Source: a virus
Length of the DNA: 29,764 nt
Virus record (IMG/VR): IMGVR_UViG_3300042301_005284
Span: 1-29,764 of that record
Reading direction: 5' to 3' (one strand)
The stretch's first letter is position 1. The number at the start of each line of letters is the position of its first letter. A program made the position numbers and the translations under genes. The notes below the pieces were generated by a model that was not told where the DNA came from, did no database searches, and saw nothing but the letters and a program-made list of their open reading frames with translations. Of the stretch, positions 1 through 8,184 are shown piece by piece.

Positions 1-842
1 CTGGTGATACAGTATTTACACCAGAAGATATTGTGTTTTACGAACAATTTCAAATACAAGATCCTCTAGAAAAACGTGGTATAGACCAAAACCTATGGAT
101 TTGGGAACCAGCGGATTATTCAAGGAACTATCTGATCGTAGCTGACGTAGCTCGTGGCGATGGTAAGGATAATTCGGCGTTTCACATCATAGATGTTGAA
201 TCATTCACTCAGGTAGGTGAATATAAGGGACAAATCAGTACTAAGGATTATGGACATCTATTAGTTAGCATTGCAACGGAATACAATAATGCACTACTAG
301 CAGTCGAAAATCAAAGTGTAGGTTGGTCTACTGTACAAACCATTTTGGATAGAGGTTATCAAAACTTTTACTACTCCCCTAAAGGTGGAGTTAACAATAC
401 AGATTCTTTCTTTGATCCATATATGGATGTAAGTAAGATGACACCCGGATTTACTATGTCCTCAACTACACGTCCTATAGCAATTGGTAAATTCCAAGAA
501 GCTGTTATGGATAAAGGAGTGGTTTTCCGCTCCAATCGATTATTGGAAGAAATGAAAGTATTTATATGGAGAAACGGTAGAGCAGAAGCCCAATCAGGTT
601 ACAATGATGACTTGATGATGGCATTTGCTATTGGTTGTTACTTACGTGATACCGCTTTCAAATTAAGACAAAGTAATATGGATATGACTAAAAGTATGCT
701 TAATGGAATTACTGGTAATTCTTCAAAATATTCCGGGGGCTATTCAAATGGTTCTTCGTATGTTGATAAGTATAATAATAACCCATATCAAATAGATAAC
801 CCTTACTCAGACAGCAAAGAAGATATTTCTTGGCTTTTATAA
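1..842 (+). CDS. terL: Terminase large subunit, C-terminal nuclease part (partial, 5' end outside window)
   Basis: The frame is open to the left edge of the window, so the GTG at 33 is an internal Val and the gene begins upstream. What remains is the RNase H-like nuclease domain of a T4 gp17-type packaging motor, which cuts concatemeric DNA at the portal. Visible acidic metal-binding positions are the Asp in LIVADVARGDGKDNS (about 133-180), the Glu in AVENQSVGWSTV (about 298-335) and the Asp pair in YNDDLMMAFAIG (about 600-635). These correspond to the catalytic acidic residues of gp17 as known for the family. The ATPase domain is not in the window. The C-terminal tail is rich in Ser, Asn, Tyr and Gly and looks flexible. 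The portal gene starts 8 bases after the stop, which fits a packaging operon. Confidence 0.93.
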   Translation, partial: GDTVFTPEDIVFYEQFQIQDPLEKRGIDQNLWIWEPADYSRNYLIVADVARGDGKDNSAFHIIDVESFTQVGEYKGQISTKDYGHLLVSIATEYNNALLAVENQSVGWSTVQTILDRGYQNFYYSPKGGVNNTDSFFDPYMDVSKMTPGFTMSSTTRPIAIGKFQEAVMDKGVVFRSNRLLEEMKVFIWRNGRAEAQSGYNDDLMMAFAIGCYLRDTAFKLRQSNMDMTKSMLNGITGNSSKYSGGYSNGSSYVDKYNNNPYQIDNPYSDSKEDISWLL

Positions 843-850
843 ACTAAAAC

Positions 851-2749
851 ATGGCAAACACAGGACTATTCAGTAGATTACAACGATTATTTTCAACAGA
901 TGTAATCATCCGAAACGAAGGAGGATCAAAGTTGAAAGTAATGGATGTTAATAAAATCCAAGTTTCGGGTGAATACGAAACAAATGCACTGATTGATAGA
1001 TTCAATAGAATCTACACTAACTCACACACCTCAATTTATGGTTACCAAAGCAGTTTTAATTACCAAACTTTACGCCCCACACTTTATTCAGAATACGATG
1101 CAATGGATACAGATGCTATCGTTGCTTCTGCCCTAGATATTATTGCTGACGAAAGTACATTACGTAATGATATGGGAGAAGTACTTCAAATTCGTAGCTC
1201 GGATGAAGATGTACAACAAATCCTATATAACCTATTTTATGATGTATTAAACATTGAATTTAACCTATGGCCTTGGATTCGTAACATGTTGAAATACGGT
1301 GATTTTTTCTTAAAACTAGAAATTGCTGAAAAATTTGGTGTATATGGAGTAATTCCTTACAACGCATTCCATATCGAAAGACAAGACGGATACGACAGAG
1401 ACCATCCAGCTTCTGTAAGATTTAGATTTGACCCAGATGGTATCTCATCTCCTTCAGATTATGGTTACTACAATGTACCAAATTCAGGTGGACAAGCTAG
1501 TTCAATTTATTTTGACAACTACGAAATGTCGCATTTCCGTTTGTTAACAGATACTAACTTCTTACCTTACGGTAGATCTTATTTGGAACCAGGACGTAAA
1601 TTGTTTAAACAATATACGATGATGGAAGATGCGATGTTGATTCATAGAATTGTTCGTGCGCCTGAAAAACGTATATTCTATATCAACGTTGGTAATATTG
1701 CACCTGCTGAGGTAGAAAATTTCATGCAGAAAACAATTTCCAAAATGAAACGTACTCCATATATTGATCAACAAACAGGTGATTATAACTTGAAGTACAA
1801 CATGCAAAACTTACTTGAGGATTTCTATATCCCGGTTCGTGGAAATGATCAAGCAACCAAAATTGATAATTTAGGTGGTTTACAGTACGATGGAATCCAG
1901 GATGTTGAATACTTAAGAGATAAATTATTTGCTGCCCTTAAAGTACCTAAAGCATTTATGGGTTACGAAAAAGATTTGACAGGTAAAGCTACATTAGCAG
2001 CTGAAGATATCCGATTCGCACGCACAATTGAACGCATTCAACGTATTGTAGTATCTGAGTTGACTAAAATAGCATTGGTTCACTTATACGCTCAAGGTTA
2101 TACAGACGAATCATTGACAAACTTTGAATTATCTTTAACTACTCCTTCTATTATCTACGATCAAGAAAGAATCGCGTTGATGAAAGAAAAAGTAGATTTA
2201 GCTGCTCAAATGATGGAAAATAAGTTGTTACCAACTGACTATATCTACGAAAATATATTCCACTTGAGTGAAGATCAATACGATGAGTATAGAAACTTGA
2301 TTGCTGAAGATGCTAAACGTAGATTCCGATTAGCTCAAATTGAAAACGAAGGTAATGACCCACTTGAAACAGGTAAATCATATGGTACACCACACGATTT
2401 AGCTGCTCTATATGGTAGAGGTAGATATGATGCTGGTGAAGTACCTGTTGGATATGATGAAAATGCTGATTTAGGTCGTCCTGAAGAAAAAGTAACCAAT
2501 AGAAATACTCAAGATAATGCTCTTGGTAAAGATAGAATTGGAGCTTCTGGAATGAAAAAAGACGGAGATGAATCAGATTCTACAAAAGTAACATATAAAG
2601 GTGGCTCACCACTGGCGTTAGAAACTAAAACCAAACGAAACCCTAATTCTAGAATGTTTAATGATATCAAAAATCAGAAAAAACAAATGATATTTGAGTC
2701 AGATATTAAGGGGAATTCACTCTTAGATGAGTCACAGATACGAGAGTAA
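851..2749 (+). CDS. gp20: Portal vertex protein (T4 gp20-like)
   Basis: This 632-aa protein is the dodecameric portal through which DNA enters and leaves the head; it also nucleates prohead assembly. Family signatures include DTDAIVASALDIIADEST near residue 90, a block near residues 270-285 reading KRIFYINVGNI, then LLEDFYIPVRGNDQATKI and VEYLRDKLFAALKVPKAFMG around residues 320-375. T4 gp20 has a recognisably similar run (RRVFYIDVGNL, MLEDFWLPRR, DIEYFKKKLYRALNVP, from memory). It is about 100 residues longer than T4 gp20 (524 aa). Most of the excess is a hydrophilic C-terminal tail after about residue 500, rich in Asp, Lys, Asn and Gly. It has no Shine-Dalgarno sequence; the leader is A-rich. 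It is probably cotranscribed with the terminase gene. Confidence 0.95.
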   Translation: MANTGLFSRLQRLFSTDVIIRNEGGSKLKVMDVNKIQVSGEYETNALIDRFNRIYTNSHTSIYGYQSSFNYQTLRPTLYSEYDAMDTDAIVASALDIIADESTLRNDMGEVLQIRSSDEDVQQILYNLFYDVLNIEFNLWPWIRNMLKYGDFFLKLEIAEKFGVYGVIPYNAFHIERQDGYDRDHPASVRFRFDPDGISSPSDYGYYNVPNSGGQASSIYFDNYEMSHFRLLTDTNFLPYGRSYLEPGRKLFKQYTMMEDAMLIHRIVRAPEKRIFYINVGNIAPAEVENFMQKTISKMKRTPYIDQQTGDYNLKYNMQNLLEDFYIPVRGNDQATKIDNLGGLQYDGIQDVEYLRDKLFAALKVPKAFMGYEKDLTGKATLAAEDIRFARTIERIQRIVVSELTKIALVHLYAQGYTDESLTNFELSLTTPSIIYDQERIALMKEKVDLAAQMMENKLLPTDYIYENIFHLSEDQYDEYRNLIAEDAKRRFRLAQIENEGNDPLETGKSYGTPHDLAALYGRGRYDAGEVPVGYDENADLGRPEEKVTNRNTQDNALGKDRIGASGMKKDGDESDSTKVTYKGGSPLALETKTKRNPNSRMFNDIKNQKKQMIFESDIKGNSLLDESQIRE

Positions 2750-2760
2750 GAAAATTTCAT

Positions 2761-2770
2761 ATATTTATAA
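2761..2770 (+). promoter_or_regulatory. Late-promoter-like element ATATTTATAA
   Basis: Exact copy of the 10-bp element that recurs upstream of eleven genes in this window. The next start codon is at 2789. This is the only copy that also contains a perfect T4 late promoter octamer, TATAAATA (2766-2773). No conserved -35 sequence is visible, as in T4 late promoters. It would drive the 285/150/650-aa cluster and the protease. Confidence 0.6.
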
Positions 2771-2788
2771 ATAAACAAATATAACAGA

Positions 2789-3646
2789 ATGCAAGTCAAA
2801 CATTCAAAGTATAAAAATACTGGTATCCTTTTCGAACTATTAGTTCGTCAAATTACTACCGATACACTAGATGGTAAGGATTCACCAGCTAAAGATATAC
2901 TTAAAAAATATTTCGTTAAAACGGAATTGGGTCGTGAGTACAAGTTATATGAAACGTTATTGAAAAAAACATCTTTGACTGAAACTAAAGCAAATATTGT
3001 TGTTAGTACATTAACTGAATCCTCACTTACCTTAAATAGAAGCGTTATCAAACGCCAGAAATATAATCTGATTAGCGAAATTCAAAAACATTATGATTTA
3101 AACGAGTTTTTTAACCACAAACTCCCAAATTATAAAGTATTTGCTGCGTTTTATACGTTGTTAGAAATTTCAAATGTTCCACAAAATGCTGATATTGATC
3201 AAACGATCAATAATAAAGTGACTATTTTAGAACATTTAACAGCTGCTCAAATCACGGAAAATAAATTACGTGATGAGGTAATGGATGAGTTTAATAACGT
3301 TGATAAAGATGTACGTTTAATTGCATATAAAATGCTTTTGGAAAGTTTTAATTCCAAATACGATACACTGCATGGTAAACAAAAAGAAATCCTTAAAGAA
3401 TATATCACTTCAATTGATAATACATCTCGTTTAAAAGAATTCTATACTAGCAAAATTAATGAAATTAAAGAAACATTAACTTCATTAAACGCTAACACTA
3501 AAAACAAAGTTACTAAAATCAAAATAGACGAAATTATTAATATCATTCAATTACCAGCTAAAAATGCTAAGATAAATGATGATAATCTAGTTGACTTGTT
3601 ACAATACTATGATTTAATTAATGAATTAGAAACTGTAAATGTCTAA
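2789..3646 (+). CDS. Conserved prohead-cluster protein of unknown function (285 aa)
   Basis: I do not recognise a named function. The protein is predicted by eye to be almost entirely alpha-helical and is rich in Lys, Asn, Leu and Ile, with no membrane segment or signal peptide. It opens with a block reading KNTGILFELLVRQIT (about residues 9-23), followed by LGREYKLYETLLKK near residue 48 and YDLNEFFNHKLPNYK near residue 102. I recall similar blocks in uncultured T4-like phages, but I cannot check that here. It lies between portal and prohead protease, where T4 carries the small prohead core genes 67 and 68. Its 3' end overlaps the next gene by 8 bases, suggesting translational coupling. A role in the prohead core or in portal initiation is inference from position only. 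Confidence 0.85.
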   Translation: MQVKHSKYKNTGILFELLVRQITTDTLDGKDSPAKDILKKYFVKTELGREYKLYETLLKKTSLTETKANIVVSTLTESSLTLNRSVIKRQKYNLISEIQKHYDLNEFFNHKLPNYKVFAAFYTLLEISNVPQNADIDQTINNKVTILEHLTAAQITENKLRDEVMDEFNNVDKDVRLIAYKMLLESFNSKYDTLHGKQKEILKEYITSIDNTSRLKEFYTSKINEIKETLTSLNANTKNKVTKIKIDEIINIIQLPAKNAKINDDNLVDLLQYYDLINELETVNV

Positions 3647-4091
3647 ACTTAAAGAAATAATTCGTAAAAAACTCAAAGAAATGAGCGCTACCGGAACAGG
3701 TGGTGCTTCTTTTACTGCGGGTCAAGGTGAAGGATATGCTACCCCGGCTGCGTTTGCTTCTAAAACTAATTCAAAAGGAACTAAAAATATCTATTACTAT
3801 AAGTTAGGATTTAAACCAGTTCCCGATAAAATTAAAGGATCTGGATTGCAGGTTAAACAACTTTGGGAAGAAGATACATTAAACGAAGTAAACGAATTCC
3901 AACAAAAACGTTTAGATGCGTTAGATGAAATTGAAAAACTAATGAACGAAATTAGTCCATTAATTTCAAATGCTAAAAATGAAACAATTGAACTATATAG
4001 CGGAAACGCAGGTTCATACGATATAACAAAACCAATTGAAATGGTAAAGAGTTATCTCCAAGACATAAAACAACTATTATCAGAAAAATAA
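3639..4091 (+). CDS. Prohead-cluster protein with a capsid-like N-terminal arm (150 aa)
   Basis: A small protein of unknown function that overlaps its upstream neighbour by 8 bases and its downstream neighbour by 1. The first 14 residues are Lys-rich and amphipathic and end in L-K-E, which matches the (L/I)xE rule for cleavage by the T4 prohead protease. Ten residues later comes FTAGQGE (residues 25-31). The major capsid protein in this window has the same heptapeptide ten residues after V-V-E61. Further on there is a Tyr/Lys segment, NIYYYKLGFKPV (about residues 50-61), and then a Glu/Leu-rich helical C-terminal half. I infer a capsid-associated protein that is processed together with the capsid. 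It could also be a prohead core protein. Confidence 0.85.
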   Translation: MSKLKEIIRKKLKEMSATGTGGASFTAGQGEGYATPAAFASKTNSKGTKNIYYYKLGFKPVPDKIKGSGLQVKQLWEEDTLNEVNEFQQKRLDALDEIEKLMNEISPLISNAKNETIELYSGNAGSYDITKPIEMVKSYLQDIKQLLSEK

Positions 4092-6043
4092 TGAAAAAGA
4101 CACTACAAGATCAGTATTTGTTAATTAAAGAAGGTAAAGGACATAAAGGTGTTTTCTTATCAGAAGCAAAACGTCAATTCCCAGATATCGTTCGTAATGC
4201 AGCTACATTTAATGAAGCAGCAGCTTCTCTTATCACTAAAAAAATCATTTCAGAAAATGTAATTGGTTTAGGAGCTATTAATTCTCCATTTGAAGTTAAG
4301 AAAAAACAATCATTTGAAACTGCGTTTGAATCATTTTTAGCTGAAGCTAAGAAAAAAGAAAACGAAGAAGAGAAAGTAAAAGCTGAAGAGAAAAAAGTGT
4401 CTAAACCTGTTGAAGAAGATTACTCACGTAATTTTGATCGTAAAGACGATAAAAACATAGACAACTTGATTTTTGATCAAGTAATGACTGGGTACTACGC
4501 TGAAATGAAAGATCCTAAAAATGCAGATAAAACAATGCAGGAATTGAAGGATATCGTAATGAAAAACTTACAAAAAGATCCTATTTTCTATACAAAGGAT
4601 GGTCAATTTGGAGTTAAAGGTTTAGGATACACAACTGAAGCACCTGGATTAGGTACTCCAAAAGAAGCTAAAGGAAAATACAAATCAAGCGGATATGGTG
4701 ATTTAAAAGAAAGTGTAGAGAAAAAATTTGTATCGAATATTAAAGATCTAGCAACTAAAAAAACAACTAATTTCACCCAGGCACAAAAAATAGCTAAAAT
4801 AGCTCAAAAACGCGAAGAAGACCTTGAAGACAGAAAATTAAGAGATAAACCACTTAATGAAAAAGCATATTTAGGAGCATATGGAAATTACCCACACCAA
4901 TCCACCCCACTAGATATTGAAGATTATTTAGAACAGGTAGAAGGTATGTCTAAATCTGAAGCTATAGAATATTTAGGTAAACAAGGTTTATCTAGTTCAC
5001 AAGCCTTAAAAGTAATCTCTCAAATGGATACAGATGTTAGAGATATGTTTGATGATACAGATGTTAAAATATATAGCGCTGATGATTTATATGAACAAAA
5101 AATACGTGAAGTAATTCGTGAAATGATTGCTGGAGAACTTGAAGAAGTAGCTCAATTATCTACAATAATGGCTCCTTTTAAATCTGAACCAAAAGACACA
5201 AACCCTTCAGACCCAAAAGATCAATATCCATCAATTTCTCCTAAACTAGAAGATTTTTTACGTAGCAAAAAATATTTAAAATCTAGTGGAAATACAATCC
5301 TTATTCGCTCTAAACTATTAAATAAATCAAATTTCCATTTACTCCCAATAGATACAGAGTATGATTCTAATTTTTTGAACTTTCTCAATAATTCTTCCAA
5401 CATTGGAGGATCACCAATTAAACTCCCAGTAGATGGAGTTCTTCAAGATTTTACTCCTCTTAATAATGTTAAGATAAATAGAAATGGAAAACTTTCATTC
5501 TTCAAACCAGCTCCTAAAAATTCAATGAAAGATATAATGGAATCTTTAAAAGAAAGTGTAGAAAAAGATTTATCTGATATCAACAAAGAAGCAGAACAAG
5601 AAGTTTTGCAAACTAAATTGGAAAAAATTGACGCTTTAATCGATCACAGACGTTCTAAACTTTCAAAACTTGACGAAGATGAAGATATGAAAGCTTTAAC
5701 TGATAAGAAAAAAGTTAAAGAACTTGAAAAAGACATCAAAGCACTTGAAAACGCTAAGAAAAAAGTTGAGAAAATAATGTCGAAATTCAAAGGTAAAAAA
5801 GCTGAATCCAAAGAAGTTATTGACGAAATGGATAATGCAGATGCAGTTGTAGCTAATGTTCCTGAGGGTATTGTAAACGATGCTTTAAGAAGATTAGAGA
5901 ATGAAGAAGAAATTGATTCAATCCTTAGCAACTACCAAAATATATCAGTTGAGGATAAAAATAATTTAAGAATTTTTCTTAATTCAAAAAAAGCCTCAAA
6001 CCCTCGTTTAGACCAGGAGTTAAACGATGAAGATCCAGAATAA
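4091..6043 (+). CDS. Large charged prohead-cluster protein, probable core or internal head protein (650 aa)
   Basis: No named family is recognised. The start codon overlaps the previous stop (taATG). The N-terminus has a recognisable block: YLLIKEGKGHKGVF (residues 9-22), then FPDIVRNAATFNEAA and KKIISENVIGL up to about residue 60. I have seen similar blocks in environmental T4-like phages, but I cannot verify this. Residues 85-115 are a Lys/Glu-rich stretch. The middle holds LNEKAYLGAYGNYPHQST and a helical segment, GMSKSEAIEYLGKQGLSSSQ, near residues 285-305. Residues about 480-580 form a strong predicted coiled coil of alternating Lys and Glu. The charge pattern and position between portal and protease suggest a core or internal head protein. 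Function is inference. Confidence 0.85.
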   Translation: MKKTLQDQYLLIKEGKGHKGVFLSEAKRQFPDIVRNAATFNEAAASLITKKIISENVIGLGAINSPFEVKKKQSFETAFESFLAEAKKKENEEEKVKAEEKKVSKPVEEDYSRNFDRKDDKNIDNLIFDQVMTGYYAEMKDPKNADKTMQELKDIVMKNLQKDPIFYTKDGQFGVKGLGYTTEAPGLGTPKEAKGKYKSSGYGDLKESVEKKFVSNIKDLATKKTTNFTQAQKIAKIAQKREEDLEDRKLRDKPLNEKAYLGAYGNYPHQSTPLDIEDYLEQVEGMSKSEAIEYLGKQGLSSSQALKVISQMDTDVRDMFDDTDVKIYSADDLYEQKIREVIREMIAGELEEVAQLSTIMAPFKSEPKDTNPSDPKDQYPSISPKLEDFLRSKKYLKSSGNTILIRSKLLNKSNFHLLPIDTEYDSNFLNFLNNSSNIGGSPIKLPVDGVLQDFTPLNNVKINRNGKLSFFKPAPKNSMKDIMESLKESVEKDLSDINKEAEQEVLQTKLEKIDALIDHRRSKLSKLDEDEDMKALTDKKKVKELEKDIKALENAKKKVEKIMSKFKGKKAESKEVIDEMDNADAVVANVPEGIVNDALRRLENEEEIDSILSNYQNISVEDKNNLRIFLNSKKASNPRLDQELNDEDPE

Positions 6044-6044
6044 G

Positions 6045-6677
6045 ATGACTAAACAACTATTAATAGAGACTAGACATTTCAGCCCCAAACCACTTTCATT
6101 ATTGGAAGGGATGAAAACTAACGGAAATGTTTTCGTTGAAGGTATATTGGCTACTGTTGAAGTTAAAAATGGTAATGGTCGCTACTATCCTAGAGAATTA
6201 TGGGAACGTGAAATCGACAATTTTACACGTAAAATCCAAATGAAATCAACTGAAACATGTGGTGAATTGGACCATCCTGACTCGCAAGTAATCAACCTTA
6301 AAAACGCATCTCATGCGGTGCGTGAATTGTATTGGAAAGGTGATGAAATATGGGGTAAAGTAGAAATTTTCTCTGACATGGGTGATTTAGGTACTTCATC
6401 TGGCCGTATAGCAGGTGCATTAGTTAAAAATGGCTTATTGATTGGTATTTCTTCTCGTGGAATGGGTTCATTAAAAGAAATAGGTGGAGTAATGGAAGTA
6501 CAAGACGACTTCGAATTACTAACTTGGGATTTAGTTTCCAACCCATCCAACCCAGATTCATGGATGAAAAATGGTGCATTAAACGAATCACGTACTACAT
6601 TCTTGGATCCATACGCTAAAACAAACTCACTTATTACCGAAATTTTATGTGCTAAAGGCACATGTCCGATATTTTAA
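6045..6677 (+). CDS. gp21: Prohead core protease (T4 gp21-like)
   Basis: This serine protease (U9/S77-type) processes scaffold and capsid proteins inside the prohead before DNA packaging. Family blocks are NGNGRYYPRELW, CGELDHP with the probable catalytic His (codon at 6273), and GISSRGMGSL with the probable catalytic Ser (codons 6450-6455). T4 gp21 has closely related blocks, GELNHP and GVSSRGLGSL. An ATG at 6027 in the same frame would add six residues and overlap the preceding gene by 17 bases. I prefer 6045, two bases after the upstream stop at 6041-6043, because MTKQLLIET lines up with the T4 gp21 start MNEPQLLIET as I remember it. Length from 6045 is 210 aa against 212 in T4. A terminator follows directly. 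Confidence 0.93.
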   Translation: MTKQLLIETRHFSPKPLSLLEGMKTNGNVFVEGILATVEVKNGNGRYYPRELWEREIDNFTRKIQMKSTETCGELDHPDSQVINLKNASHAVRELYWKGDEIWGKVEIFSDMGDLGTSSGRIAGALVKNGLLIGISSRGMGSLKEIGGVMEVQDDFELLTWDLVSNPSNPDSWMKNGALNESRTTFLDPYAKTNSLITEILCAKGTCPIF

Positions 6678-6700
6678 AATATGCAAACCGGTGAAAAATT

Positions 6701-6725
6701 AGCCCTCATTTGAGGGCTTTTTTTT
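6701..6725 (+). terminator. Intrinsic terminator after the prohead protease gene
   Basis: A perfect 8-bp inverted repeat, AGCCCTCA (6701-6708) and TGAGGGCT (6711-6718), is followed by an unbroken run of T to 6725. The tight loop probably opens the last A-T pair to give 7 bp and a 4-base loop. It separates the packaging/prohead unit from the scaffold/capsid unit. Confidence 0.9.
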
Positions 6726-6769
6726 ACTTTGCGACTTTGAGTATATCAACACATACATATAACCCGAAT

Positions 6770-6799
6770 ATGCCACCTCCCTCACATCTTATGTGGCAT
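6770..6799 (+). promoter_or_regulatory. Inverted repeat in the control region upstream of the scaffold gene
   Basis: ATGCCAC (6770-6776) pairs perfectly with GTGGCAT (6793-6799) across a 16-base C/T-rich loop. There is no T-run, so it is not a simple terminator. It could be an operator or an mRNA structure, and its function is unknown. It lies between the terminator and the promoter-like dyad. Confidence 0.4.
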
Positions 6800-6817
6800 C
6801 AATTAAATGAATTCTAT

Positions 6818-6837
6818 TACGTTTTATAATAAACGTA
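6818..6837 (+). promoter_or_regulatory. Dyad-symmetric promoter-like site upstream of scaffold and capsid genes
   Basis: TACGTTT (6818-6824) and AAACGTA (6831-6837) are perfect inverted repeats flanking TATAAT (6825-6830). The centre reads TTTATAATAAA (6823-6833), which is identical to the core of the late-promoter-like sites at 25777, 27571 and 29316. The upstream ATA of those sites is replaced by the dyad arm. The scaffold start codon is at 6866. I read this as the late promoter for gp22-gp23 with an added symmetrical element that may bind a regulator. Confidence 0.5.
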
Positions 6838-6865
6838 CTTTCCCAACAAAATTAATTTAGGAAAA

Positions 6866-8158
6866 ATGGCAACAAACAGAGAAATGCTTAAAGAAGCAAT
6901 CGCTGACGCTAAAGCTGTTAAAGAAACTGCAATAGCAAACGCAAAAGCTGCTCTAGAAGAAGCCTTCGCACCTCAATTGAAATCAATGTTATCAATGAAA
7001 CTTCAAGAAATTGAAGAATCAGAAGAAAATGACATGAAAACCGAAATGTACGGTATAGAAGAAGAAGAAGAAACCTATACAGAAGAAGCACATGAAGGAA
7101 AAAAGACGGAAATTGATTTGGAAGAACTTTTAGCGGAGCTAGAATTAGAAGAAGGAGATGAAACATCACTTAACGAAGCCGAAGAAGAGGAAGAAGAAGA
7201 CATGGAAATGTCTGACGAAGAATCTGAAGAAGGTGAAGAAGAAGGTGAACCAATCGAACTCGAAGACATGACAGACGAAGATCTAAAAGATATGATCGAA
7301 GATGTTATTAAAGACATGATTGCATCCGGAGAACTTGAAGCTGGTCACGAAGGTGAAGAAGGCGAAGAAGAAGGTGAAGAATCAGAAGAAGGCGAAGAAG
7401 AAGAAATCGACTTAGCAGAACTATTAAGAGAAATCGAAGAAATGGAAGAACCAGTAAAAGAAATAACTGGAATCTTTAAAAAAGATCCAGCTAAGAAAAT
7501 GGCAAGTGCTGCAAAAGAATTTGATGGATTTGTAAAAAGTGAAATTGCATCTAGGGAAATACCAGAAATGGTAAAGGAATTTGGAAATTTATCTCCAAAC
7601 GATCCTAAATACATGGAACTAATTGTTAAGTATCTTGATCATCCTAAGTTTACAACAGCTGCTGGTAATTATATGAGCTCAATTGGTAAAACCACAAGTG
7701 GTGCTAAATATTTAGCTTACTTTAGAGATATTTTTGGCAAAGAAGTCTTTACTACCCCAGCATACGGACCAGAAGGACGTGGTGGTGCTAACGTTGATGA
7801 AACTATGGAAGCTGAATTAAAAGAAGCTTATTCAACAATCGAAACTCTTAAGTCTGAATTGAACGAAATCAATTTGTTAAATGCTAAATTGCTTTACACA
7901 AATAAAATCTTCAAAGCTAAAAACTTGAATGAAAGTCAAAAAGTAAAAGTGTTAAGTTCTTTTGATAAAGCTAACAATGTAGGTGAAGTGAAAATGGTAT
8001 TTGAAACATTAAACGAGGGTATTAAAGTTTCTAAAAACATCATTAAAGAAAACCTAGGTAGCGCATCAAAAACAACAATGACGCCTAACGTTAAAAAACC
8101 AATCGTAGAGTCAAACGAGGCATTCTTAAGAATGCAAAAATTGGCAGGAATTATTTAA
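6866..8158 (+). CDS. gp22: Prohead core scaffolding protein (T4 gp22-like), very acidic
   Basis: This 430-aa protein lies in the gene 22 position, between the gp21 protease and the gp23 capsid. It starts with a helical Ala/Lys/Glu segment to about residue 50, followed by long Glu/Asp tracts (about residues 65-195). A less acidic globular-looking stretch with FKKDPAKKMASAAKEFDGF and YFRDIFGKEVF covers roughly residues 200-300. A helical region containing INLLNAKLLYTNKIFKAKNL follows, and the end reads FLRMQKLAGII. Acidic helical composition, position and processing partner all fit a prohead core scaffold degraded by gp21 during maturation. It is much longer than T4 gp22 (269 aa), mainly through the acidic tracts and the 200-300 stretch. 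A weak TAGGA stands upstream of the start. The dyad at 6818-6837 probably drives it. Confidence 0.85.
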   Translation: MATNREMLKEAIADAKAVKETAIANAKAALEEAFAPQLKSMLSMKLQEIEESEENDMKTEMYGIEEEEETYTEEAHEGKKTEIDLEELLAELELEEGDETSLNEAEEEEEEDMEMSDEESEEGEEEGEPIELEDMTDEDLKDMIEDVIKDMIASGELEAGHEGEEGEEEGEESEEGEEEEIDLAELLREIEEMEEPVKEITGIFKKDPAKKMASAAKEFDGFVKSEIASREIPEMVKEFGNLSPNDPKYMELIVKYLDHPKFTTAAGNYMSSIGKTTSGAKYLAYFRDIFGKEVFTTPAYGPEGRGGANVDETMEAELKEAYSTIETLKSELNEINLLNAKLLYTNKIFKAKNLNESQKVKVLSSFDKANNVGEVKMVFETLNEGIKVSKNIIKENLGSASKTTMTPNVKKPIVESNEAFLRMQKLAGII

Positions 8159-8184
8159 TTTAAACTAAAAACAAAAACAAAAAA

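Noticed and set aside
2766-2773. Reading the recurring element as TATAAATA promoters pointing to the minus strand
   Set aside because: TATTTATA is the reverse complement of the T4 late octamer, but there are no minus-strand genes to serve, and all copies sit just before + strand starts. The forward reading is more economical.
7075-7317. Ser-rich 80-aa minus-strand frame opposite the scaffold acidic tract
   Set aside because: It is just the complement of GAA/GAG repeats (TTC/TCT giving Ser), a known artefact of acidic tracts.
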